Shown one piece after another: positions 46,124 through 54,186 of a stretch of DNA of 56,180 nucleotides (its first letter is position 1; each line of letters begins with the position of its first letter). Below the pieces are notes generated by a model. The model was not told the DNA's origin and made no database searches. It saw only the letters and a program-made list of their open reading frames with translations. The stretch is from JAUWKC01 sp035529895 (GTDB lineage: Bacteria > Planctomycetota > Phycisphaerae > Sedimentisphaerales > Anaerobacaceae): contig DATKVV010000091.1 in NCBI GenBank assembly GCA_035529895.1, forward strand, positions 1 through 56,180. Reading direction: 5' to 3'. The position numbers were made by a program, and so were the translations under genes.

Positions 46124-46456
46124 ATGAAACGCTCGACGGTTAATTTTATTGTGGATTTGGTCAGCTTTGTCAGCCTGCTGTGTCTGGCGTTTACCGGCTA
46201 CATTATGAAGTATATCCTGCCGCCCGGCACTGGCGGTCTCGGTCGCCGACTGTCCGGCGGCCCTGGCAGAGAGCACATAAGAGAATTCTGGTCAATGGGC
46301 CGACACGACTGGGGGGCCATTCACTTTTATTTGGCTTTGTTATTTGTCACTTTGATGGTAGTGCACGTCGTTCTGCACTGGACCTGGATAAAGAGCTGTC
46401 TCAAATCGCTGTTCGGCTTCTCACAAAAGACAAGCGGTTGTACTCCGGATACATAA
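46124..46456 (+). CDS. Small membrane protein, DUF4405/cytochrome b-like
   Basis: 110 residues from the ATG at 46124 (GGAG upstream). Two hydrophobic helices: FIVDLVSFVSLLCLAFTGYI and a second, His-rich one, HFYLALLFVTLMVVHVVLHW. The glycine-rich loop (LPPGTGGLGRRLSGGPGREH) and three or four helix His residues are typical of DUF4405 proteins, which resemble b-type cytochrome subunits. Haem binding is inferred from the His pattern, not shown. It is divergent from the MscS gene and has no redox partner nearby. Confidence 0.65.
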   Translation: MKRSTVNFIVDLVSFVSLLCLAFTGYIMKYILPPGTGGLGRRLSGGPGREHIREFWSMGRHDWGAIHFYLALLFVTLMVVHVVLHWTWIKSCLKSLFGFSQKTSGCTPDT

Positions 46457-47325
46457 AGCCGTAAGCTCAAGATCACACCTTTGCCCGCATTTTCACGGTA
46501 AGTGCGCAAGGTTTTTCGAAAGAGATGGGCAGATTTTACAAGTGAATGCGTGTTTTTTCCCTGGGCAGACCAGAAATCCTCGAGAATTAATTAGAACTAC
46601 AGAAAACGGCTGGAAGTTGCATAAGACAGGGAAAAACATCATCTTTGAGTCTATCATCGGCACTACCGGGCTAATCTCTGTACAATCACAGGCCGCCGGC
46701 CCGCCAGACAGACGGCGGGTAAAAGGCGGATTCGTTTGGTCCCCGGCTTGAGGATTTCGAGAAGCTCACCCGCGGGGATCTGCGCTTCGCTTCGACTTTG
46801 CCGGGGCAAGGAGGCTTCGCCGCGACAGGTTGGGTTTGATCCGGCTTCGCCATCCCGGCTTCGTGGAGCACTTCGCCGCGGCAAGGAGGCTTCGCCGCGA
46901 CAGGTTGGGTTTGGTCCGGCTTCGCCATCCCGGCTTCGTGGAGCACTTCGGCGCGGCAAGGAGGCTTCGCCGCGACAGGTTGGGTTTGTTTTTCACGAGT
47001 CTGAAGGCGTGGTTCATTTTCATAAGCCCTTGCCAAATAAGGGGTTTTGAATCCGCCGGAGGCGGACAAGATTGGGTTTGTTTTGCATAAAAGGGCGAAT
47101 TTGTAGAGGATTCTTGACAAGTGTAGAGGGCAGAAGACGCAAGACACAAGGATTCTTGATACTCGATTCTTGATTCTTGGGTATATCGGGTTGAGCTGGC
47201 TGATTTCATGCTTATTTCCGCTATAATGGCCGCCCCCCCAAGGGAAGGGGCAAGCTACTGGCGGGTTGCGTTAGCCTTCTGGCTAATAGGCGGGTATTTT
47301 AACAAGTTTTCAAACAAAAGTCAAC
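46457..47325. other. Repeat-rich intergenic region
   Basis: About 870 bases without a supported gene. It holds a 75-bp tandem repeat (listed) and other segments reading like accumulated repeat debris. On the minus strand the open frames translate into repetitive peptides such as KTNPI and KPNLSRRSLLAA, a type of composition I associate with dispersed planctomycete repeats rather than with proteins. Confidence 0.55.
46808..46987. repeat. 75-bp tandem repeat, 2.4 copies
   Basis: Unit 1 (46808-46882) and unit 2 (46883-46957) differ at two positions; a third partial unit covers 46958-46987. Each begins with AAGGAGGCTTCGCCGCGAC and contains GGTTGGGTTTG. The period is a multiple of three, so open frames run through it on both strands, which explains the repeated peptides seen there without making them genes. 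Confidence 0.85.
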
Positions 47326-47359
47326 AAAAAAAAGGACCAAAAAAGCACCTTTTTTGGCC
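47326..47359 (-). terminator. Rho-independent terminator of the restriction-modification operon
   Basis: Read on the minus strand, GGCCAAAAAA pairs with TTTTTTGGTCC across a GGTGC loop, and a run of eight T follows at once. The stem begins about 30 bases after the stop codon of the small nuclease gene, in the right orientation. This is a textbook terminator and marks the downstream end of the two-gene cassette. Confidence 0.85.
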
Positions 47360-47389
47360 GCCACCTTTGGCACGGCTTGTTTAGTGTTT

Positions 47390-48088
47390 CTAGTTTGTAG
47401 TTTGTTCATGCCGTCTAAAGAAAACAAGCAGAAGGTGATAAACCAGAAGTTCACGATTGACCGTTGGCTTGTTGTGGCGAGTTTGGTAACACTGATCAAT
47501 ATTATCAAGGTTGGCTTTTTGCCATTGGCCGCCTTTTATAAGGGCAACTTGTTTCTCCTTTTTTCTCATATCATCAGAGATTTTCCTTGCCCAGTAATCG
47601 CAATCGTCAGATTGAACATACCCCAGCATACCTGCTGTATCGTCGCCTGCTGCGTAATTACCCGCAATGAATTCTCCGAGTCCTTCCTTACCAAGGTATT
47701 TGGCAACAGTAAATCCCGGCTTTCGCAAACGTTTGGCCTCAAATCTCAAAAACTCCTGGGGCTTCCTACCTGTCAATATACAAACAATATCTACCCTCGG
47801 TCTGTTCTTACCCTTTTTTCCACTTACGTTCTCATGTAATTCCTCTTGCACATAAAAATGCCTTGTCCAGTTAGGAGAAGAGAGACTGTTAATATACTCA
47901 TTCGTATATTTTGTAAGCTCTCCGGTTATATCTTCCTCCGCCGTATCAGAGTAGTCATCGTTACTTGCAATCAGTCTTTCATGTCCGGCAATAATCAAAA
48001 ATAAAGCGTTGCGATGAAGAGCAGCTTCATAATCGCCGCCGTCATCTGACTGATTAACACAAAATGTATGGTGCCCCGAGATTGCCAT
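47390..48088 (-). CDS. Putative PD-(D/E)XK restriction endonuclease
   Basis: 232 residues. The catalytic signature appears as PRVDIVCILTG (Asp100) and, after a turn, FLRFEAKRL (Glu117, Lys119), the D-x(n)-E-x-K pattern of PD-(D/E)XK nucleases. An upstream acidic helix (EEDITGELTKYTNEYI, about 51-66) would supply the extra Glu of the fold. I do not recognise a closer family. It starts four bases after the stop of the methyltransferase gene, so the two are translated as a pair, and a terminator follows. Hence it is probably the cleavage partner of that enzyme. Cytoplasmic; no target site can be deduced. Confidence 0.65.
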   Translation of the reverse strand: MAISGHHTFCVNQSDDGGDYEAALHRNALFLIIAGHERLIASNDDYSDTAEEDITGELTKYTNEYINSLSSPNWTRHFYVQEELHENVSGKKGKNRPRVDIVCILTGRKPQEFLRFEAKRLRKPGFTVAKYLGKEGLGEFIAGNYAAGDDTAGMLGYVQSDDCDYWARKISDDMRKKEKQVALIKGGQWQKANLDNIDQCYQTRHNKPTVNRELLVYHLLLVFFRRHEQTTN

Positions 48089-48091
48089 AGA

Positions 48092-51000
48092 TTATTGTTC
48101 TGTTGCCAGTTTCTCCGCTATAAAATCATCTGCTTCCGCAAGGGCCTGACTTTTCAGCCAGGACAATCTCTGTCGGGGTTTGAATATGTATGTTCTTCTT
48201 GCTTCGTGAATTTGCAGGCAGCGGGTAAAGTACATCCACTGGCTTCTTGTCTGCGTTAATTTTCCCTGAAGTTTATCCAACTCTCTGCGTGTTCGATTAT
48301 CCTGAACCTTAACCACTTCAGGCTTTGTTGCCATAGAACGCACAAGATGATCTACAATAATAACGGCAGAAGTATCGGCATATAATACCTTGACTTTATG
48401 AAGCTTTTTCTTGCCGCTATGATCCAGAAACAAATCAAGTTCTTCCTGGAATATGTGGGCAAAATCAGTAATTTCTTCTTCACTTGCCGGATCGACGGCT
48501 TCTTTGGCTTTTTTACCATCATTTAATTCCATACGAACACGAAGCATATCTTCAATCAGCCATTGTTGTTTTTTGCTTATACCCAAAAGCTTGTAAACTT
48601 TGTCATTCATCTGTTTTAACAGTGTGTCCAAGGATGGGAAAAAAGTTCTCCGGCGAGAATTAAAAAGTGGCGAATTTTTATTCTGCTGAGATTGCCGTTC
48701 ACGTTTATCCGCTGCGACAATTTCATCGTGAAGGTCGGCCCATTCACTTAAATCTGCATCGGAAAGCCCAGATAATGGGACTGGCAATTTTTTTAAATCA
48801 TCCAGGTTTGAATTGTCTCTTTCTATTCCCCAAGAAGCACTGGTTAACCATTGCTGATAAGTAACAAATTTTGAGTTAAGATATAATGCCAGCGCCTTTA
48901 ACAATTTTTGTTTTTTATCTCCTGCAATCCCTATTTGGCGAGGAGGTATCATAAAATCAACCTCCGAATAGACCGAGAAGCTTCTGGAAGCGGAAATTAT
49001 TATATGTGGGGCTTTAAATAGTTCTAAGCCAGCTTTCCCCCCCCTTGTTCTCAAATAAGGTTCATCCTTTCCCATAATTTTACAGACATCATCTGGATCA
49101 TCTGGAAGATGAAAACAACCCGCATGTACCTTGTCTGTATCTAAAACATACTTACCAACATATTCTGGAAGATATTCATGATTATCCTTAAACTTTTTAA
49201 CTTTAGCTTCAAAGTCTTCAGGTGTTTCCGAGTCAGTCTTTGTCGGCAATGGTCTAAATTGCGGCCCTTCATTCATTAATAAACCACTGTTGCTCTTAAA
49301 AGCTAAAATATCATCGTATCTTCTTGAAATAATATCGAGTAAACATTTATCCCTGTGCGTTCCCCACATTGCCGTTTTCCACGATACAGCGGAACCATTT
49401 TCAACATCTCTTATAGGTATTTCTTTTATGGTGGAATCATTCACAAAAACAGACCAAATCTTTTTTGATCTGCCTTTCTGGTTAAGTTGTGAAAACTGCT
49501 CTACCGCAAAAGGAGCATAGGTAGTAATATAATGTTCTGATTTATCCCATTCCTTTTTACCGGAATAGAAAAATGCTGCGGCTGGATTAATTGCCTTTTC
49601 AAATAAATATCTTCTGATATTTGCAAAGTTAACAATACACCACGTTTGAATTTCAGAAAAGAATTTAGCCCTGAATTTGTCTCCCTGTTTCTTAAACAAT
49701 GTTTTTGCAGGCATAAGCAGCCCGCACTGCCCGTCCTCTTTTAGTAATTGAGTTGTTTTCCATGCAAAAGCTTCTGCTGTCTGGTAATTATCAACCGGAC
49801 ATAGTTTTTTGTTGGCATCTATCCATTCAATGGCTTTGCGATGATATGGCTCTTTATCTTTCTTCTTGTCTATATTTTTCCACGGCGGATTGCCGATTAT
49901 CCAGTCGTAACCTTTCTTTGGTATGGATTTTACCCATAGAGATTCATCATCGAAGAAACCGCCTTCACAATGGAAGATGTTTTTGTTATGTAATTTCGGC
50001 AACTTAAAACCTTTATGCTTTTTAGAACTCAAATCGGGAGGATTGATATAATCCAGCAAAGTCAGGGACAAGCTTAATTCTGCTACCCAGCAGGCCTCTT
50101 TGTCTGCATCCAGACCAAAAATATTTTCGAGTAAAAGCTTTTTTAAGTCTTTCGGAGTGAGTTTAGCCCCTTTGCCTCTTATGATACCTTCGATTAGTCT
50201 GCGATAACATTGAACCAAAAACGCCCCGGACCCACATGAGGGATCAAAAATTTTCATCCCCTCTTTGAGAGGTTTTTTTGCGTCTAATTCGTCGAGTATG
50301 AAATTTACCAGATGGACAGGGGTGTAATAAGCTCCTTTCTCGCGGCCTTGGCCTTTTGCGTGCAGAAATTGCTGATACACTACCGACAGGGTTTCTATCG
50401 GCACATAAGAAAAATCATACATGTCAAATAAAGACTGTTGACCGCTTTTAGGATCGCCACCTTTGAAAGCACTGGCTACTTCTTTGATATATTTCGTTTG
50501 TATATTGTTTCTTCTTGGCAAAGGAAAAACAGAACCATTTAAAAAGATTTCAAGATATTTTTCTAATTGGTAGAGTTTATTCTTATTGGCACCTCTGCCG
50601 AAAATATCGTCTGCGTTGATTTCTGCCTTTTCAAATTGTTCATCAGAAAGAATACCCCTATCTCTCAAATACTTGAGATAAATATATTTCCCTATCAGGG
50701 TATGAGCATGTTCTATTGGGAGATTATACTTATTGCCAGTAAGCACTTCAGATAGTGTTTCAAGGTTCGCCAGCAGATGCCGGTCAACTCGGCCCTCTAC
50801 CGAGATCGGCCTCCTCTTCCAGATGTCACCGGAGTCGATTGAGTTGGCCTTGAACTCTGAAAACCTTTCTAAAAAATCACTAACATTGTTAGCTGTATTC
50901 AGTAGTCTTTGGTCATCACTTTTTTTGCTGTCATATTCAAAGCCTGAAAAAAAACGGATATTCTTCGGGGTGATTACGATCAGAAAAGGAACAATGTTCT

Positions 51001-51262
51001 GGTTCCATACTCTCTGATGGATTTTCCTGGCTTTAGCTTCATTGTCAGCCTCACAGACATAAACTACCGGTGTGAGCGAACTGTTAGAAATTGCCTCATT
51101 TGGTGAGCCAAGCGCGTAAACCCCCTTCAAATTACAATGTTCTTGCCCCTCGGCCTGTCTGAACAAGAACGAATATCCGTTATGTTCCCTCAGCCGCTCA
51201 CCCTGTAAAAAGGCCGGACTATCAGAATAACCTAACTTCTCAATAACCTGCCGGCTATCCAT
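48092..51262 (-). CDS. Eco57I-like DNA methyltransferase (restriction-modification)
   Basis: 1056 residues. The N-6 adenine methyltransferase core lies at about 320-620. YYTPVHLVNFILDEL and DPSCGSGAFLVQCYRRL (motif I, near 339-346) bind S-adenosylmethionine. IIGNPPWKNIDKK (motif IV, NPPW near 456-459) is the catalytic site. The N-terminal 130 residues (VVYVCEADNEAKARKIHQRV, FLIVITPKNIRFFSGFEY) look like a degenerate nuclease or accessory domain. The C-terminal third contains target-recognition-like segments and helical regions. Size and order resemble type IIG/Eco57I enzymes, except that here a separate small nuclease follows. No helicase or HsdS-like gene is near. The region is AT-rich compared with its neighbours, which suggests transfer. 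Confidence 0.85.
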   Translation of the reverse strand: MDSRQVIEKLGYSDSPAFLQGERLREHNGYSFLFRQAEGQEHCNLKGVYALGSPNEAISNSSLTPVVYVCEADNEAKARKIHQRVWNQNIVPFLIVITPKNIRFFSGFEYDSKKSDDQRLLNTANNVSDFLERFSEFKANSIDSGDIWKRRPISVEGRVDRHLLANLETLSEVLTGNKYNLPIEHAHTLIGKYIYLKYLRDRGILSDEQFEKAEINADDIFGRGANKNKLYQLEKYLEIFLNGSVFPLPRRNNIQTKYIKEVASAFKGGDPKSGQQSLFDMYDFSYVPIETLSVVYQQFLHAKGQGREKGAYYTPVHLVNFILDELDAKKPLKEGMKIFDPSCGSGAFLVQCYRRLIEGIIRGKGAKLTPKDLKKLLLENIFGLDADKEACWVAELSLSLTLLDYINPPDLSSKKHKGFKLPKLHNKNIFHCEGGFFDDESLWVKSIPKKGYDWIIGNPPWKNIDKKKDKEPYHRKAIEWIDANKKLCPVDNYQTAEAFAWKTTQLLKEDGQCGLLMPAKTLFKKQGDKFRAKFFSEIQTWCIVNFANIRRYLFEKAINPAAAFFYSGKKEWDKSEHYITTYAPFAVEQFSQLNQKGRSKKIWSVFVNDSTIKEIPIRDVENGSAVSWKTAMWGTHRDKCLLDIISRRYDDILAFKSNSGLLMNEGPQFRPLPTKTDSETPEDFEAKVKKFKDNHEYLPEYVGKYVLDTDKVHAGCFHLPDDPDDVCKIMGKDEPYLRTRGGKAGLELFKAPHIIISASRSFSVYSEVDFMIPPRQIGIAGDKKQKLLKALALYLNSKFVTYQQWLTSASWGIERDNSNLDDLKKLPVPLSGLSDADLSEWADLHDEIVAADKRERQSQQNKNSPLFNSRRRTFFPSLDTLLKQMNDKVYKLLGISKKQQWLIEDMLRVRMELNDGKKAKEAVDPASEEEITDFAHIFQEELDLFLDHSGKKKLHKVKVLYADTSAVIIVDHLVRSMATKPEVVKVQDNRTRRELDKLQGKLTQTRSQWMYFTRCLQIHEARRTYIFKPRQRLSWLKSQALAEADDFIAEKLATEQ

Positions 51263-51687
51263 CTTACACCATTGTTGAAGAAAAGCTTAAAGAGACCATC
51301 GAACATTGTAAAGAACCACCCTCTCCTGTCAAAGGAATAAGGAATTACGGGCTTTGACTGCCCACGCCTTTGGGGCAAGAATAGCAGAAAAGGAGGGGAA
51401 AGGGCAAGAAAAAGTAAATAACCCGAAATAAATTGGGGGCTGCTATGAGGTCATCCGTCAACGGTTATAATCAATTTTTTTGTGGGCTTCTGGCTTTTAT
51501 GTCATAGGCATCGGTTTCCGAGAAGTTCGGCTGGTTGGCGGCCCATCCTGCTATTCGTGCTCTCAGCCCTTTTTTCTTTTGCTGTACCGAACCTGCTGAT
51601 AGGAAACTGACAATTTGGACCTGTGAGGAGTGATGCTTGTATTTGCACGGTTTTGCAAAAAGGGTGGGGCAACAAAAACCTTGCAAC
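51263..51687. other. Intergenic region carrying the left 125-bp repeat
   Basis: About 425 bases between the methyltransferase gene and the HNH gene. Bases 51440-51564 are identical to 56040-56164. The minus-strand frame 51471-51686 crosses the repeat but shows no family features. No promoter for the methyltransferase was recognised; it would lie near 51270-51340. Confidence 0.5.
51440..51564. repeat. 125-bp direct repeat, left copy
   Basis: Perfectly identical over 125 bases to 56040-56164, 4.6 kb away, in the same orientation; flanks differ on both sides. Read on the minus strand both copies encode the same 30-residue end (RARIAGWAANQPNFSETDAY, then DIKARSPQKN, stop). See the finding on duplicated gene tail or attachment site. 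Confidence 0.9.
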
Positions 51688-52323
51688 CTATTTTAGCTCG
51701 ACCGACCAGTAGGCATGGTCGAGGAATTGCTTCCAGCTGCGGTATCGCTGGTGACCCAGGTGAATATGGACAAGCGGATTGTGCCTGGGCCTGCTCGGCT
51801 TTCGCACAAGCGTCATAGCCGCCTCATGGGGAGTGCGCCCGCCCTTTTTGACGTTGCATTGTGTGCAGGCGCAGACGATATTCTCCCAGACCGATTGGCC
51901 TCCCATGGTTCTGGGGATAACGTGGTCGAGCGACAACTCGCTGGTCGGGTACCTCTTGCCGCAGTATTGGCATCTGTTCTTGTCGCGGGCAAAGATATTT
52001 CGGCGATTGAATTTAACCTCATTTCGCGGCAGACGGTCGTAGAATAACAGCCTGATAATCCGGGGCACCGCCACATAAAAATTGACCGTGGTTATCCAAT
52101 CGTGCCCGTCCGGCTCAAAACGACGCTTAAACTGGCTCACCTCGCACCAGCTCTCGAAATCATAGTTCGAATACCTGCCTTGCTCAAAAGAGACCACCTC
52201 GGCAAGGTCACGGAAAAGCAGAGAAAATGCCCGTCTGGCCCCCACTATGCGGATAGCCATATAATGCTTGTTCAGCACAAGTACGTTACAATCCAAACCG
52301 GCTACTTGCTCGCCAGCAATCAT
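51688..52323 (-). CDS. HNH endonuclease-family protein
   Basis: 211 residues. The C-terminal HNH domain contains a zinc-binding pair CQYC (118-121), the catalytic LDHVIPRTMGG (His134), Asn148 and a second pair CTQC (153-156), with Asn157. The N-terminal 100 residues (LVLNKHYMAIRIVGARRAFS, FYDRLPRNEVKFNRRNIFARD) are conserved in a family of stand-alone HNH proteins often encoded singly in bacterial chromosomes, whose role is unclear. It is not in an operon with the restriction-modification pair and is separated from it by the direct repeat. Confidence 0.9.
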   Translation of the reverse strand: MIAGEQVAGLDCNVLVLNKHYMAIRIVGARRAFSLLFRDLAEVVSFEQGRYSNYDFESWCEVSQFKRRFEPDGHDWITTVNFYVAVPRIIRLLFYDRLPRNEVKFNRRNIFARDKNRCQYCGKRYPTSELSLDHVIPRTMGGQSVWENIVCACTQCNVKKGGRTPHEAAMTLVRKPSRPRHNPLVHIHLGHQRYRSWKQFLDHAYWSVELK

Positions 52324-52688
52324 GATTCTGAACTACCAAATCAGCGTTAACAGTACTGAAACCTGCTTTATGTAGTAGCACGAAGTCCCATAAATTGCAA
52401 GCAAAAAATGTTAAATCTTGCCATGAAATATGATATTGGAGGCGAAACTGTGCAGGCGGGTCGTTGAGAAAGCCGGCTCCTGCAGTTGGTCCTGACCGCC
52501 CCCCCGCTGCCATACAATATAAACCCGGCAAAATACCAGGTGGTTTTGCTGCTCTATCAGGTCAAATCAGGCGCTTAGTGAGATAGGAAGAAGAGACATA
52601 GATAAGGCTTTACCCCTCCCTGAGGTTCAAGCGGGCGTTTGCTGCAGCCTTACCTGGTTATGACAACAAAACAACTGAAGAAACCTTT
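52324..52688. other. Intergenic region between cold-shock and HNH genes
   Basis: About 365 bases, upstream of the HNH gene and downstream of the cold-shock gene on the minus strand. I see no gene, hairpin or promoter that I would support. Confidence 0.4.
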
Positions 52689-52907
52689 TTAGCTCACCGG
52701 CGCTGACTTCTGAACAACGTTCTCGGCCCGCGGTCCCTTTTCGCCCTCGACGACATCGAAAACTACCCGATCGCCTTCAACAAGGGTCTTGAAACCTTCG
52801 CCCGCAATGTTTGAGTAGTGGACGAAGATATCCCGGCCGTCACGTGTAGAGATAAACCCATAGCCTTTTCTTTGGTTGAACCACTTAACTGTTCCCTCCG
52901 GCGCCAT
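52689..52907 (-). CDS. Cold-shock domain protein
   Basis: 72 residues, one cold-shock domain with both RNA-binding motifs (KGYGFI and DIFVHY). AAGGAG precedes the ATG. These proteins bind single-stranded nucleic acid and act as RNA chaperones in the cytoplasm. The Ala-Pro-Glu start and VEGEKGPRAENV end are typical of the CspA family. It may be constitutive; no cold box was recognised in the short leader. Confidence 0.97.
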   Translation of the reverse strand: MAPEGTVKWFNQRKGYGFISTRDGRDIFVHYSNIAGEGFKTLVEGDRVVFDVVEGEKGPRAENVVQKSAPVS

Positions 52908-53024
52908 AAAATGCTCCTTTTTAGCAACTCTGCCAGAACAAAACCTTTCTCACTACGCACCGTATTTAATGGTTGAAAAAACGATAAGCCTTTTTTGTGG
53001 AGCCACAGTCTTTTCCCAAATCGA

Positions 53025-53336
53025 CTATTTCACATCGGCTGATTCGGCTGCACGGGCATAAAGGTTTTCTCGCATCAGCCGGCCCATCTTGAATTTAACC
53101 GTTCGCTTGGCCGGAACGTCAACCCTGTGCAGCGTCTTGGGGTTCTGCGCGATTCTGGCCGCTCGCGTCCTTGTTTCGAAAACGCCAAAGTCCCGGAATT
53201 CCAAACGATTATTCTCACATAATTCCGCTATTATTTCATCAAGAAATGCCTGGATTATGCGCTTTACCAAAACTCTTTTTGCCTGGGTACGTTCCGAAAT
53301 CCGACTGATGAGCTCTTTCTTTGTAACTGTTGCCAT
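53025..53336 (-). CDS. HU/IHF-family DNA-binding protein
   Basis: 103 residues, about 90-100 being usual. An N-terminal helical dimer part (TKKELISRISERTQAKRVLV) and the beta-arm region FRDFGVFETRTRAARIAQNP, with KTLHRVDVPAKRTVKFKMG, identify it as HU/IHF. The arm contains the conserved Pro that intercalates into DNA (near NPKT). GAGG precedes the ATG. Nucleoid-associated; it could help recombination at the nearby repeats, but this is speculative. A short C-terminal extension (ENLYARAAESADVK) is unusual. Confidence 0.95.
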   Translation of the reverse strand: MATVTKKELISRISERTQAKRVLVKRIIQAFLDEIIAELCENNRLEFRDFGVFETRTRAARIAQNPKTLHRVDVPAKRTVKFKMGRLMRENLYARAAESADVK

Positions 53337-53685
53337 AGGCTACCTCGTTTTAAGAAATAACGGTTGGGGAACTGGACTCACGTGTTTCAGCAATGCCCAT
53401 GTTGAACAAACACAAGTAACGTTTTTGGTTATCCAACACCTCATCGTACGCCTCATTAAAATACCGGTTCGATGAGTAACTGCCTTAAGCTACGTTCGGG
53501 GGTACTCTAAGCGGCCCACTCTCCCAGCCAGTTACAAAACCGGCCAGGGTCAGAATTAGGAACGCCAAAAATACCGCAACTTACTATACAATAAAGACTT
53601 CTATGCTGCAAGCAATTTCTGATAAAATTTTTTCACCCCCAAGACATTCCTCTGTTATCTGAGCAAACAAGAACCAGTCGGGTCC

Positions 53686-53735
53686 GGCCGCTGTGTGCAG
53701 CTTGAAGGACCTGTGCCGGCACTTTCACAGCGGCC
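53686..53735. repeat. Perfect 10-bp inverted repeat with palindromic loop
   Basis: GGCCGCTGTG and CACAGCGGCC are separated by 30 bases that contain the palindrome GTGCCGGCAC. No T-run follows on the plus strand. Function unknown. Confidence 0.5.
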
Positions 53736-53790
53736 TTGATTCACAAAACGCTAGGTTTACTCGAAGCAGTTTCTTACCCCCCGGCAAATG

Positions 53791-53820
53791 TTGACAAGTT
53801 CTTTATTTAGAGGATATTAT
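53791..53820 (+). promoter_or_regulatory. Candidate sigma70-type promoter upstream of the signal peptidase gene
   Basis: TTGACA at 53791-53796 and TATTAT at 53815-53820 are separated by 18 bases. It is the best consensus-like pair I saw in the window. The start point would be near 53828. Confidence 0.5.
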
Positions 53821-54186
53821 GAAAACGCCCAACCTACCGCCGCCGGCCCGTCGGTCGCCGCGGTTTCTCGCCGATTATTTTTGGAAACTCAGGCTCATAC
53901 AGGTACATTCCCGCAAAACCTGGGGCTGCTGCGACCTTCCGGAAAGCTCCGGCGTTGCGCAACTTGGCGGCGATTCCATTCGCAGGAAAGTGTGTTTACA
54001 GTGGAATCTAATGTTGACCGAATACGGGTTTGCCCGCATAATGGCGGCCTTGTTATTTGCTGCCGATTATGGGTGTATTAGTGAATAGCAGTGTTCGCAA
54101 GAACGCGGGCAAATTCGGTTAAGGTTGCGGCCCGGCCTTTTTAAGATGACAATTGTAACCGCGTTTCTTATAGGGGACCGACACTT

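Larger units (their letters stand above)
53337..54186. other. 850-bp intergenic region before the signal peptidase gene
   Basis: It carries a perfect 10-bp inverted repeat (53686-53735), a promoter-like pair (53791-53820) and a weak terminator-like hairpin ending in T5 near 54121-54142. A transcript from that promoter would either be a 5-prime leader of about 360 bases for the signal peptidase gene or a separate RNA of about 315 bases. I do not recognise it as RNase P, tmRNA, 6S or SRP RNA. The open frame at 53819-54088 starts inside the -10 box and is rejected. Confidence 0.45.

Noticed and set aside
46808..46987. CRISPR array
   Set aside because: Repeat units are contiguous with no unique spacers, and no cas genes are present.
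46663..47209. Overlapping minus-strand open frames across the 75-bp repeats
   Set aside because: Their repeated peptides follow from a tandem repeat whose period is divisible by three; different frames are equally open.
47390..52323. BREX or DISARM defence island
   Set aside because: No PglZ, BrxC, helicase or phospholipase D gene is near; only a methyltransferase and a small nuclease-like protein are present, and the HNH gene is separate.
53819..54088. Plus-strand open frame of 89 codons before the signal peptidase gene
   Set aside because: Its start lies inside the -10 element of a good promoter candidate, no family features are seen, and the composition is unlike neighbouring genes.
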